DNA from: Dermacentor variabilis
Lineage: Eukaryota; Arthropoda; Arachnida; Ixodida; Ixodidae
Assembly: GCF_050947875.1 (NCBI RefSeq)
Contig: NW_027460291.1
Location: forward strand, 22,031,368 to 22,095,367
DNA length: 64,000 nucleotides
Direction of reading: 5' to 3'
Part shown: one piece after another, positions 11,168 through 22,948 of the stretch
How positions within the stretch are numbered: the first letter of the stretch is position 1
How the letters are laid out: each line of letters opens with the position of its first letter
Notes under the pieces: generated by a model
The model's database searches: none
What the model was told of the DNA's origin: nothing
Seen by the model: only the letters and a program-made list of their open reading frames with translations
Position numbers and translations under genes: made by a program

Positions 11168-11345
11168 TGTGGGAATTCATAAGCTATTCTTTGTCATCTG
11201 TACAGGATCATCATCATGTGGGTTCATATGGGGTTCTTCATCATCGCTTGTGGGGCTGGCTCTCGAGTGTGATCCGTGCAGTGGGCGTGGTCGGTTCGCC
11301 ACATCTTTGACGCAGAATAAACGTCATGATAACTGCTGCGTCACA
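11168..11345 (+). mobile_element. Probable 3' LTR of the gypsy copy
   Basis: A TGTGGGAATTC...CTGCTGCGTCACA segment of about 178 bp begins TG, ends CA and has a polyadenylation signal AATAAA at 11316-11321. Its end matches the 5' junction motif near 6154. I see no long match upstream of 6101, so the 5' LTR is truncated or diverged and the outer LTR start is uncertain. Confidence 0.5.
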
Positions 11346-12200
11346 ATATGTATTCTTGAACTTATTTGCTGTAACGAGGTAGTATTGCGACCGTTTTTGC
11401 AACGTCATTTCACACTTGCGACTTAGCTATCAGTGCGCCCCGAAGTTTGTGAACCCGTCGGGTAGCCTTTACAAAGGCTATGGCATTGCACTGCTGAGCT
11501 CGAGATCGCGGGTTTGCTTGCGACTGCGGCAAAGATGAGGCAGAGATGTAAGAACGCTTTTAAAGCAAAAATTGCAAAGGTGCAAAAATAAAATTTGTTT
11601 GCACAACTTTATGCTGTGCCATACTTTATTGAATCAAATGAGAGAAAGCGAGAACCTTCGACACCATTTATTGCTTTTGATAGTCGCAGATTTACGAGGA
11701 CTGATGTCAAATGTGTTACACAGTGAGAGCCGGCACTTCGATGCATGCCACACGTTTGTCAACGCAAAACTATTGTGTCGAGTTTGAGTTGCTGCGCTTT
11801 GTTGACGAAATAGCGTCACCGATGCAACTGCAAAACCCTCCTTGCGTCTCGCGCATTTGCAGTTGTGCTGATGCTATTTCTTTGTTCTCGTAATGTGCTT
11901 CGCATGACATGAGTATGTTGCACGATGCCATGTTCAGTGCAGGTGCACATGTTTAATCGGTCTTGCGGTGAGCCGTGGCCCACAAGCCATGACTGTCGCA
12001 CTGTGTTGCATCCTCGGTTCATAAACCCGCATTTATTGACGATCTGTCTGCAGTGCCTTCTCCGCACCGTATCAGAAAGTCGACGAACCCAGCCAAAGCG
12101 CCCTTTGTGCGTTGTAGCGTGAAGGAGCGTTGCGTCCTTTCGTGGCTGCACTTGCAAGGTAAACCTCGTGCAAACCCGTTGCCATAACATAAAGACTGTA
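11346..12200. other. No gene recognised
   Basis: Flank of the gypsy insertion. I see no coding or structural signal. Confidence 0.4.
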
Positions 12201-13454
12201 CAGTCGAAACTCATTAATTCAAACACGCTTAGTTCGAACTTCCGGTTTATTCGAACTGATGCTGTGGTATCAAAGTTATGTGTATTCCAATAAGCAAAAA
12301 TGCCCGCTAATTCGAACGCGCAAACATTTGCGATAGGTAATTCGAACATACCGCGGTCTGACAATGCTCTCCGTAGCATGCCAAATCATGCAGCGGCTCC
12401 CCCGACCAGCATTGCTCTGACCCTGCCCTAGAGGAAAAGCTTAGGAGAGACCCCTCAACACTGCATGTGAGCTTCCATATAAAGTCGAAGGGCGATAACA
12501 CCATCGCCATGCGCCTTGTGCTGTATGTGAGAGTGAAAGCATGCGAGGGGAGTGATAATCGGCAGCTCAATCTCGGCCGTGCGAAACAGACAGAGCAGGG
12601 AGGACGCGTGCCCTCTACCATCGTGCATGAGGCGCTGGGGTGAGAGAGAGGGGGGACGGCATTATACTCCGGCTGCAACTGCGCATATGGCGGCTGCGTG
12701 TGATCGCGCGGCCGTATCTTGATAGCGATCTGCAGTGACGGCAGAGGCCAGGCGCGTTGGCGGCTCACAGCATTGTGCGTGCTTCTGTCATCATTCTCCT
12801 CATCTTTTTGTGTACACGGCGACGCCGCAACAGAAGGGAACACACCAACATGATTGGGATCAGTGGCAACGGCTTCGTCATCTTCATAAGACATGACGCG
12901 TTAAGAATGCAGGACGAAAAACGTAAACACAGCACCGATCTGTCAGCAGACGAAGGAAAAAGCATGCGAGCACGCAGAGGGAAGCTGCGAGGCAGGCCCA
13001 GTCCGGCCTCGGCAACTCCACCGTGGAAGTCTTAGGTGGCAGTAAGGGAGCTTAAGTAGCAGAAGTAATTAGCGCCATCCATCAAGCTGGCGGGAAAGCA
13101 AATCCACTTCCGTCCTGCCCCTCCTCGCAATTACATGCCCCTCGCCCTGCCTCTCAACTTCCTCATAACTCCCTCCCCTTCGATTGTCTCCGCACTGGCC
13201 CGGAGCCAGCTTAGCCCACTCTCTGAAGTTTGGTTTTCTGCCATTATTGGGGGGAAGGGGAAGAGTGTTGGCCGACACAGGCAGTTTCGTGGTCTTCGCT
13301 CGCTGTGTACTTGCGCGCCGCAATAGTTCACGGTTCTCACCGTTCATGCATTGTGCTATGGTACACGAGTACGTCAAAAACAAGTCCTCCTTTTAATTTG
13401 AATTTCTTTTAATTCGAAAGTCGTCACTTCAAGTTCGAATTATCGAGATTCGAC
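12201..13454. mobile_element. Non-autonomous pogo/Tigger-like TIR element (copy C)
   Basis: The left end is CAGTCGAAACTCATTAATTC. The right end read in reverse is GTCGAATCTCGATAATTCGA, giving imperfect TIRs of at least 20 bp rich in TTCGAA, with several subterminal TTCGAA motifs. A TA precedes the left end (12199-12200). It encodes no recognisable transposase. The internal stretch near 12470-12600 resembles sequence at 51700-51850. Confidence 0.65.
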
Positions 13455-16400
13455 GCCAGAAGTGCTTGCTGTTGTGCCAAGTCGGCTTTTTGCTTGCGCC
13501 AGAAGTGGCTGCTCCACCAATGACATTACTAAAATTGTCCAACGGCAGGATTCGAACATAGGACTTCTTGAACAGAAAGAAGCCTTATATTGAACGACGG
13601 ATGCATGGACAAGAGAAACCATTGCAATTAACAGCAATATGTGTGTTTGCAAAGCCTGGTTACCTTCTGCAATAAAAAAAAGATGTGTGGTTACTTTGAA
13701 ATGTAGGCCAATGAACAGGGATAAAACATAATAAACGAGGCCACAAGAAGGTCTGTAGCCCCAAGAACGAAGATCAGACAAATCATTCCCATGGTGGCTG
13801 AATGATTGCAGTGCCAGAGTTCCGTCTAGTTAATTGAATCTCTATGGAGGCAACAGTTCAAAAACGTCACGTTGCTGACGAAGTCTTCTTGCAGCGTCAG
13901 CCCTCTCTTGCTGGTGGTGGCAGTGCACGCTTGGCTTCACGTACTCGTTTAAGGCATGGTGACATTAAACCAATACGAGACCAGCAGTACATCGACTCCA
14001 ACGATTAGCCGACTGTTAAGCACAGTGGGACAATGTGTTGCTGAGACCACTTTATCATACCATGCCCACAATGATACAACTGACAGCGCGCATTGTTGTA
14101 GACAAGCATTCGTGTCGACGGCACTGACAAAGTCAGCATGCCAACCATCGTTCGACCAAATCCTGCGTGATTGGCTGCCGAACCGACAACACGATAGCTG
14201 AAGCGCCTTTGCTGGTATGTATAATTAATTGCACTCAAAATGAGTGAGAACATCTCTTTGAAGTTCAAATGCAAAAGCTTCAGCCCTCTCAAGCTGTACA
14301 CATCAAGTTTGAGCCAATGATGTTCCTGTTCAGCAGAGGTTAGGCCTGGCACCGTCGAGTTCGTGCATTAGGCCTGCTGCTGGCGGATGGGAGCTTACAG
14401 GGACTGACAACCAATTTTCATTTTGCCTTTTTTTTATTTTTTTAGTGCTCATCGGTCAGAGTGCCTAATTATGAAGGGGTAACGCCAAAAACGCCGTGGG
14501 ACATTTCTTACCAGAATTCTCCTATCGGCAGTGAGGATGTAGTCGTTCACTGGAAGCCTTCTGAAAACAGTGATAGGTGAGCGAGATAGCGATTATACGC
14601 CGGCATTGGTGGGAGGCAGACGACAAGCGTTGCTGTAGCTGTGAGAAAGTATTATTTTGCTTGTCAAGCTGATGTTCCTGCAATTGATGTTTTCCGAAGC
14701 GTTAAATTATTTCTACAGTAATAGCTACACATTTTCATGGTTTCCTGTCCAATTGATTTGGTCATTAGCCATTCAACAGTGTTTTTTACCCAAGTGAAGT
14801 TCTTACACATGATACGCTCTTCAGCGTGTTGCTGTAGCCATGTGCGTGCTAATATTGTAATGCTGGCACCCATTTATAGTACAACCAGTCAATGGTATTT
14901 TGTATCTCACAGGGAGACCACACAACTTTGGGCACTTACTCGTAAGCTAGCACATTTACAACAGCGTATGCGTCATCATGTATTGTGAGACGCATGTGCC
15001 GCTCGTTAGCGTGGCCTTTCTTTACTTTGTGATGCGCATGGAATAACACCTGTGTCACACGTACACTTCTGACTGCGATCGGAGCCCACCCCGATTGAGC
15101 TTGATCCGTATCTAGTGTTGCTACATGGTAATATGCGATCATGATCTTGCAGGATCCAGGTCCGGACATTTGTGATCTGTGCATTGCAATCAGGCCTCTT
15201 GATTGCAATCGGAGGCTGACGTCTCCACCCTCTAGTGCAGTATTCTGAAAACGCTAAACGCAAGGAGTGAAGGCAGCTCAATAAAAAACTTTTAAAAACC
15301 TTTTTTTATCGGCAGTCGTAAGCTGTAAAATTAAATACTGTACAAATTTAATGATATTTTGCAAATCTGAATTTGTAGCCAAGGCATTATGCAGTTCTGA
15401 GAATTGCCGACGATCAGCAGACGATAACTCTGTCCAGACAGTTTGACTGTGTAGCAGCGACCATTGTTGATCGTGATCAAGAAATCTGATCCGGATCGGC
15501 CCAGATCGGAATAAGAAGTGCATGTGTGACACCGGTATAAAGCACAAGTGTCTAATATTATACAAACTGCAATTTTAAACAAGAAATACGCTGTTCATAG
15601 TAACCGCCGACCTACGTTCAGTAATCTCATATAAAATATCTGGAGTACTAATATTTCACCGCCTGGCCCACGCCACTTGCTGGTTTTTTTAGACTTTTTT
15701 GCCAATTTAAAATTATAATTCTTATTTAAACCTCGAACAGCCTGCTGGTTCATATCACTATATATCATGGTTATCTCATTTCCATCAACGTCTCCCAACA
15801 CATTTTGGCCAGTTATGACAAAGCAAACTGCTTTTATAGTTCAATTTTGGCATTAGCGATTTGAAATGAATTGCTCTGCACTTCGCATCGTGTGCACACA
15901 ATAAGCGGCAAGTGGTGACACAGCGTGCTGTGCCATCATCGGTAAATCATTGTTCCAAAAGGCTGCCAGTCACATGCGCTATGTAGATGGGTGGATCTGT
16001 ATCCTTCTGCTGACACACTTAATTGTAGAGATGCTCTGTTTACCGCTATGTCAAACAGGAAACGAAAGATGGTGCACTTGGTACAGCAACATAAACAACC
16101 GCTCGCTCAGATGTCAACAGTGTCAGCAATGTCATCTGCATTTTCGTGACAGAGCTACAGGTTCAGTAAATTAGGGCTTATGTGAGCACAGTTTTTGCTA
16201 ATAATACTTTAGGGAACACCAAACTGGAAGTATCATGAAGTTAAAGAAAAGCGAGAATCAGTATAACAGCCCGTAAGATATGTGTAGCTGGTTCACAGTT
16301 GTCGTTTAAGGAGCTGGACTGCTCATACTGACTCATCCCAGGATGAAACAGTGTGGCTCATATGCACAGATATGTATGGGTTTTTTTTACGTTTTGACAT

Positions 16401-16579
16401 TATTTCATATCGGTGATACGCGAGTTCCACAATATTTGAAGCTATAACAACAATCTGGGGCTGTAGATGTCTATGTAAATTGATGCACCAATTTGTTAAG
16501 TCCGATGCAGAAGGCTGCGCTCAAAGGCTTCTTGAATATGTGAAATGTCTTAAGAATGTGTGAAAGCAAAAAAATAATA
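13455..16579. other. No gene recognised; one MITE-like inverted repeat inside
   Basis: Apart from the inverted repeat at 15048-15535 I see no domain-bearing frame. A lone pol III B-box-like sequence (GTTCGAATCC, minus strand, near 13549-13558) lacks an A box at the right distance. Confidence 0.4.
15048..15535. repeat. MITE-like element with about 60-bp imperfect inverted ends
   Basis: The left end ACCTGTGTCACACGTACACT and the right end read in reverse (ACCGGTGTCACACATGCACT) pair over about 60 bp, continuing through a CGATCGGAGCC / CGATCTGGGCC region. The size is about 490 bp with no coding capacity. A target duplication is not clear. Confidence 0.5.
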
Positions 16580-17533
16580 CCGTATTTACTCGCATAATGA
16601 TTGCACTCGCGTAATGATCGTGCCCCTGAATTTTGTCATCAAAATTAGATTTTTTTTATTTCCTGTGTAATGATCACACCTCAAACTTGCCGCAGCGATA
16701 TGTCATGTGCCAAGTCTAGCTAATAATCACGCTTACAATCTGTCAAATGCTACGCGAATGACTCTTCAAGACAAACCAAGCGGTCTGCATGCACCAAACA
16801 TTCTTAAGCAGATGCCCCATTTCATTCCCTTCATCATTTTTCCGCACTTTCATGACAAAAAAAGCTACAACCAAACTTGCCTTTATTATGTGTAGGCTTT
16901 ATAATGGTTGTGGTCAACAACAACAACAAAGGCATCTTTCAATTCTTTTTTGCACTCGTGGGCATGCAACAAATCGCGAGCGGCAACGATAGTAGCCACG
17001 TTTACACTGATACGTTAGAAGTGTACCCTATTCATACGCCGACGCTTGTAACACAGCTAAGATATTCGCCCACCCTTAGCGGAAACATGCCGTATTAGGA
17101 TAGTAGTGAAGACAATGCCGTAGTTTCCGCAGCATGGCCGCCATGTGTTTCTATGTCACTCGCAGCTAAGCGTGCCCATTTGTTTCTGTCCCCTCAAAGT
17201 GGACATAGCTACGTTATTGCCACAAGCTTGCCGATATAAACGATGTTATTCATTACTGATACGGAAGAAACTGTTTCAATGCACGTAATGTACTCACGAG
17301 AAAGAAAAAAATCGTGTTCGGCTTGCTCCGCTGGCCGCCATTTTTATTTTGATGTCTCGCACTACATACAGCGGCAGCCACCTATTTGTTGACCTGTTGT
17401 CATCCCGCAGCAAACGCGGGATGAAACATTTTTTTTCTTTTCACGGGAAATTTAACCCACGTAAAGATCGCACCCCTGAATTTGCATCAATTTTTTTGAC
17501 AAAAAAGTGCAATCATTATGCGAGTAAATACGG
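16580..17533. mobile_element. TIR element of an unclassified family (copy A)
   Basis: The left end is CCGTATTTACTCGCATAATG, and the right end in reverse is CCGTATTTACTCGCATAATG. The TIR is over 20 bp and near perfect, and the element is 954 bp. The sister copy at 37403-38360 is 958 bp and similar throughout, including internal inverted copies of a GTAATGATCG motif. A TA precedes the left end; the right flank now reads CA. No transposase is encoded, so it is non-autonomous. Confidence 0.8.
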
Positions 17534-17810
17534 CAAAAGCAAACTGCAAGTGCGAGAAATCAGCAACAGCAAATTTCAAGGCAGCTGCGTTGGCAGACGG
17601 AAGCCAACGTGCCTTTATCGGCTGCACTGTTTGCACAACAGCGCACTCAGGCCTGCTCACCCAGTAATCAGCGAGTGCTACATGGCTTGCAGGAGCAACA
17701 TGCTACCCAGGAGAAGCCATTAATAATTATTCACGATCCATCAAGTGCCCGATCAATGCCCACTCAACATGGGCACAGATATACAAATTAACAGGTGAAT
17801 GCCCAGGCAT

Positions 17811-18750
17811 CCTTCCAAATTTTACTTTCTAAATCATGTGCGCGTGTCCGAAACTTCATCCTACAAATACCTCGGCATTCATTTGACACCAAACCTTTCC
17901 TCGTCTGACCATACTACTTCCGTCTCTGCTAAAGCATCCCACTCACTTGGATATCTCCCGCTGGAACCTGTGTAAATCCATAAATGTCCATAAATTCATG
18001 TCATGTCCATAAATTAGCTTACTTATGTACTATGCCCCCAACTTGAATTTGCATCTCCAATACGGTCATTGCACCAGAGCTATCTGATCGCAAAATTAGA
18101 ATCAATACAAAACAGAGCTGCTAGGTTTATCTCCAACAATTATGACCGGCAATCCAGTGTGTCTGAAATGAAAAAAATAAATAAAATAAAATGCTCTCCC
18201 GCCTTTAGAAAATCGCCACTTAGTCTCGCTTCTGTGTTTGTTACACAAGTACGAGTATACAGATAAGCCTTTGCCCCTGCCACTTAGCAATCCACTGTGT
18301 ATGTCTGGACATTTGCATAATCATTTTAGTTCTTCACGCATTTTTGGATGTACAAAAGCTTTCAATTCATCTGCACTTCTGCGCGCCATGTCACTCTGGA
18401 AGGATTTTCATGATTCGATTGCATCGTTAACAAATCCTGTTTCTTTCTGTGAGCATGTTTAGCTAGTGCTGCTAGGAGAATCCATGCATATTTTGTTACG
18501 ATGCTAGCGTTCTCTTTTATATGTACTTATATTTTTTTGTATGCTCTGCATGTATTTCTATTCATATTGTCTGTGTTTAATGTTGTTGATCTTGTTCATT
18601 TTGTTAATTCTGATTAATGTTGTAATGTTTTGTAGTTATGCAATGTCTAGTGTTTGCCCCCCTGTGCATGGTTATTCATTTTGATCTTGTAACCCCCCTT
18701 ACACAATGCCCTTTGGGCCAGTAAGGGTCTATAAATAAATAAATAATATG
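17811..18750 (+). mobile_element. CR1-like LINE, 3' fragment (end of ORF2 and tail)
   Basis: The conceptual translation shows ORF2 C-terminal hallmarks in pieces: VSETSSYKYLGIHLTPNLSS, the IQNRAARFISNNYD block and a closing FNSSALLRAMSLWKDFHD block. A GCCCTTTGGGCCAGTAAGGG hairpin-like 3' end and an (AAATA)n tail at about 18731-18748 follow. These are typical of CR1/L2-group non-LTR elements. Several frameshifts make it a 5'-truncated pseudogene. Confidence 0.8.
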
Positions 18751-19877
18751 TTTCCAGCGGTGTACGGCGAAGGTAGCACAGGAAAATGAAATGGGCAGAT
18801 CCAGTTTTCTACAAAGCATTAATTCGGTGATTTGGAAGGAGAAACGAAGGGTGTCCAGCTTTTCAAGGTGTGCCTTGGAAGACGACAGTTGTTGCTACCC
18901 GTGCCAAAGCCTCTCCCTGTGACTGCAGAGTAGGTCTAGGAGATGGAAGTGGTTTTGGCAGTGGGAGTGTTTGGCAGATATTTCAGCGCTGCAGCCTGCC
19001 AATTTGCAGAAAGTAAAGGAGGTTCAAGGAAAACAGAAAGACTTTGCTTCAATGCTGGCTGCAAGTAAAAAGATTTTCTCGCTCAAGCTGACGGCGCTGT
19101 GGCTGGGTCAGATGTGATGGAGACGCGCTTCATTGTCCTAAGCCTTGCTTCTGTAAATGCTTTGCTGTATTGTGTGAAGCGCAAGGTATGCGGTGGCAAT
19201 GGGACAGTAGGCAAAGGTGTACGTGACTACGGCCTCGTCGTAAAGGTAATCTCATGCGCTGCCTGTGTGATGCTATGTAAGCTTGTCACACATAAGCGGC
19301 AGTTAAGCGTGCAACCCTGTGAACATCCTCACTGCGCACGAAATGCAGAGCACCGTCAAGCAGCACTAACAAATTTTAATAGCTATTAAAAAATTTTAAT
19401 AGCCAGCATTCAAAAACTATATCTCTGCTTTCAGAGCAGCTAGAGCTGCGATTTTCATTGCTGCATGTAGCTTAAGCACAATGGTAAGATTTAATTTTTT
19501 TTATACGACCTCTGAAAATTTTTTATTTTGCCTTAAACTGGAGCATCAAGTAAATGGCCATGTTTGCAACATGAAATTTAAACCAACATAGAGTAACTAA
19601 AATTGTCATAGCAAAAAAGGTACTCCTACCATTGTGTGCCTTATAATTTGTAGTATCTAGGCATGTGCCAATACTAACGATATGAGTTGTTTTTATGTTA
19701 TTGTACCTACAAACAATAGTTAATTTTAGTTCTCTCTGGAAGTAATTGACTTACAGAAAAGGTAATTGTATTTTTGCAATCAGCATCAAAAGCTCAAGCA
19801 GATTACCAAGTTTCATTAAAATTTAAAAAATTCCTCCAGACATTTAATAATTTTGTCTGACAAAACAAAAGAATATA
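18751..19877. other. No gene recognised
   Basis: AT-rich intronic sequence with no domain in any frame. Confidence 0.4.
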
Positions 19878-20920
19878 CAGTTAAACCTCGATATAGGGGA
19901 ACTTTAATATAGCAAAATTCTCAATATAACAAAGTATTTAACGAAGTGTGCGATTTCAATATAACGAAATTTCTCTTCCAGCGCAAAGGAATGCCGAGAC
20001 AATAAATGAAAACTTCCATGGACACAGATTGTCAAATGGTTAAATTACAAGCGGCTACTTGCAAACGCACCTCTCAAATCGCATGTGGCACGACAAGCGT
20101 GACCACCAAAGTGGAGCCGCATTACGTTCAGTATAAAGACCAAGTGTGATAAGATCCTATCGCGCCCCACACACTTTGTGCTTTAGGTGCGAGTGAGTGT
20201 GCGATGGTGAGACAAGAAAGGTAGTGGCTTTTCGAGTACTGCCTTCCCGTGCGAGCAAAGGGAATGAAGGGGAGGTGAGTGATCTTGCGGCAGCGCGATC
20301 AAATGCACGTGAGGGGTGGGGAGAGGGGGAGGTAACGCCACGATTTCTGGCGCGCGTCTCGGCCGTGGCTGCGTATGGCTGTAAGCGTGGCTGAGTGCAT
20401 ACGCATCCGTGCACCCCACTTTAGAGGTAATCTGCTGCGTGTGCAAAGAGTGGGCGTGCTGTGACAGTGTGGCATCATGTAAGCTGTCTTCCCGCGCATT
20501 CAGTATTGGAGGTTGTGTAATCTCGTGTTCCGGCGACCCGTTGGAGTGAGAGGCAAATGAAGCATTCACTCCCCGCTGCTGGTGCTTTTCCTCATAGCGT
20601 CGTCCCAGTGCGGGCAACGCTATCAGCCGCGGGGGCTGAGTGCACGCAGAAGAGTTGCTCACTTCGCTTAATTCGTACTGCCAATGTGAAGACATAGTCG
20701 ACATGGCATGAAACCGTATGAAACGTCGCCGGCCCCAACATTCATCAAAATAAATTGTTTTCTCATTCAGATTTGCTTTTTTTCGACTGCCTGATAACAC
20801 GGGAAATTGTGCGGCTCCTTTCTGTCTAAGAAAAATCGATCGGTGACTTCGATCGGTGAATTTCGATATAACGAAGCAAATTGCTGATTTTACCTACTTC
20901 ATTATATCTAGGTTTAACTG
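19878..20920. mobile_element. Non-autonomous pogo/Tigger-like TIR element (copy A)
   Basis: The left end is CAGTTAAACCTCGATATAGG and the right end in reverse is CAGTTAAACCTAGATATAAT, both flanked by TA (19876-19877 and 20921-20922). The size is 1043 bp. CAGTTAAACCTCGATATAAC-type ends with TA duplication are characteristic of pogo/Tigger relatives in the Tc1/mariner superfamily (family knowledge). Subterminal ATATAACGAA motifs repeat at both ends. No transposase is present, and the interior resembles copy B (38380-39160) in inverted orientation. Confidence 0.82.
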
Positions 20921-21264
20921 TATATAGAAATTCAGTGCGAAGAAATTGTGCCAGCGATATGACAAGAGTGCTCATTCGCTAAACATTGTAGTCATGCAAA
21001 CAGCCATAGAAAAATTCACCAGAAACTGATGTAAACCTTGGCCATCGTGGCTGCGTCTACTTAACCTGCTCAGGGCTGATGCCTTCATGTGCACACTACG
21101 TTCTCAACCAGAAGGTTTGCGTGCCCTCGGAAGTATAGTGCAGTACCATTTGGTACAGAGCAAAATGCCTTTGGAATGAAACGCACCAACATTAACGCTG
21201 TCATTGCCACTAGAAATGTGCTCATTTCCCCTGCTTTTATGTTTTAACTATTCAAGATGCAGTA

Positions 21265-22948
21265 GCACGGTGTAAGAAGAACAGGTGCTCCGACGACGTG
21301 GGGGCCACTGGTGAGAAATGCGTCTCACTATTGGTGGTGTTTCACGTCTGCACCGCTGCATGGCAGCACATGTTAAGAGGCTGAATGAGCGGGAAATTTG
21401 AACGTGTAAGCAATTGTAACTGTATGCAAAGTGCGTTAAAAAAAATTAAAGCAAATTTTTTCACTGATCCTACCCTTCACTGTAATCATTCAAATCTCTT
21501 AGGTGCCATAACAGACGGTAATCACTCCAACAGTTGAGTCACGCCGTCTGCTCTGGTAGATGCGGGCAGACGATAAGCTATTAGTGTAGCAATGTTCGTT
21601 TCAAAATTGAGCAATCTATCATCATTGTTCTAGGCAAGCGCTTAAAAATTTATACGAACAGTCTGAATCACAAGAGACGGAAGGCAGATCTGCATCTCAA
21701 GCTGTGACATTGCCTGGTGGAGACGGATTGTAGGCAAGAAGTGCTTCGCACCAAACTGCAACAGCAGGTCTTGCATGTGCAAAGACAGAGTTTCCATGTT
21801 CAGTGTTAAGAGCGGACTGCATCTTTTGTAGGATGCTCTCGAAGGTGTAGATCAAGCCCTGCGACCAGGAGTGTACGGGTGAGAAGCACTTCGACCCGGT
21901 GTATGTTACAAATTCGTGGACAGCAGTGCACAATAAAATTTAAAAGGGTATGAACTTGAGCTTGTTGGTAAGGCTTCATGACAGGGAAACAGAGCGAAAG
22001 AAATAAGACAAGAAAGACTGACAGGACATGCGCTGTCCTGTTTGTCTTTCAATTTTTCTTTTGTGCTGTTTCCCCTTAACAAAGCAGTGCACACGATATT
22101 TGTTATTGTCAGCACGTCTGGAAGAACAAATTTGAGAAATATGGCTGAGCTAAGATGCACATTAAAGAAGCCCAGGTGGGCATAAATAATACTGGAGTCA
22201 CCCACTACGGTGTACATCTTAATCAGAATGTGGTGTCAGCAACCAAAAACTCCAATTTTTTTTTTGACGTTTAGAATACTTTATTCAAGAGTACGCACGT
22301 TGATATTACTGATTCCACGGCAGCATGGTTTATAAGGAATTAGCTGTCTCTCAATTCGCGGCTTCTAGAATTTGGAACTTCTGCATAGGATCTGCATGCG
22401 AAATGTGCTATGCACAATTTTTCTTTGAGTATGAGCAGTGAAAGATATGAACGTTAACTTACTTTATTAGGTGAAGATGCTTCTATTTATTCAGAAACTA
22501 ATCGTATGCAGCACTCCTTCAAACCCTGCTTCGTATGAAATGAAAGCGGGATAGCTGCGTATTGTGAGAAATAGTAGCGACGGTTTGTTGAAGCAGAAGT
22601 GACAAAAGTAAATTAGGTTTCTAGTGGACTCGGCAAAAGACAAACTGGGACTGCCACACTGGGAGAAACACCATATGCTTTTGTTTAGAAAAGGTACTAA
22701 AGCACCTCAGTAATTACAAACCACACTTTAATATTTTGTAACGCAAAGACAGTGGCTTAAGGCTTGTCGCTAAATACAGGCACTCTAAAAAACACAGGCT
22801 GCAAAGCGCGCTCCCAGCATGGTGGCCACGGAATGCCTGGACCCCGGTGCACCAGCCCCTTAGTCGCTCGCGCCTCCTAGTAGCGGCCCAACATTAGTGA
22901 AACGCGTTGCACACTTCCATCGAAGCACCTGTTCTTCTTACACTGTGC
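21265..22948. repeat. Widely spaced inverted repeat pair
   Basis: 21265-21293 and the reverse complement of 22920-22948 share GTGTAAGAAGAACAGGTGCT, with 27 of 29 positions matching by eye. Weaker similarity continues inward (TCTCACTATTGG / TTTCACTAATGT). This could be the ends of a 1.7-kb DNA transposon or two opposed copies of a short repeat. The enclosed DNA has a truncated SINE and no transposase. Confidence 0.5.
22150..22262 (+). mobile_element. Truncated Ruka-like SINE (3' part)
   Basis: The sequence matches the distal part of the SINE: GCACATTAAAGAAGCCCAGG, GGAGTCACCCACTACGGTGT, CTTAATCAGAATGTGGT and a closing AAAACTCCAATTTT. The tRNA-related head with A and B boxes is missing. Confidence 0.75.

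Larger units (their letters stand above)
6101..11345 (+). mobile_element. Decayed Ty3/gypsy LTR retrotransposon
   Basis: Order on the + strand: 5' LTR terminus (to about 6154), gag with a CCHC knuckle, protease, reverse transcriptase, RNase H, integrase, and a short 3' LTR ending ACTGCTGCGTCACA at 11345. The Pr-RT-RH-IN order is that of Ty3/gypsy (Metaviridae). Frames shift at about 7140-7180, 8570, 8950-9030 and 10290, and several in-frame stops lie between 9213 and 9680. The protease DTG and RT catalytic Asp are altered, so this copy cannot move by itself. It sits sense-oriented inside the first visible mitoguardin intron. Confidence 0.92.

Noticed and set aside
12307..12894. 195-residue minus-strand frame
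   Set aside because: It lies inside the Tigger-like copy C, is low in recognisable motifs and overlaps the TIR region.
13549..13558. tRNA gene or SINE from a B-box-like GTTCGAATCC (minus)
   Set aside because: No A box at the right distance, no cloverleaf and no SINE body.
20183..20800. 205-residue minus-strand frame as a gene
   Set aside because: It is internal to a non-autonomous TIR element. It is Pro/His/Ser-rich with no domain; reported only as a shared frame.
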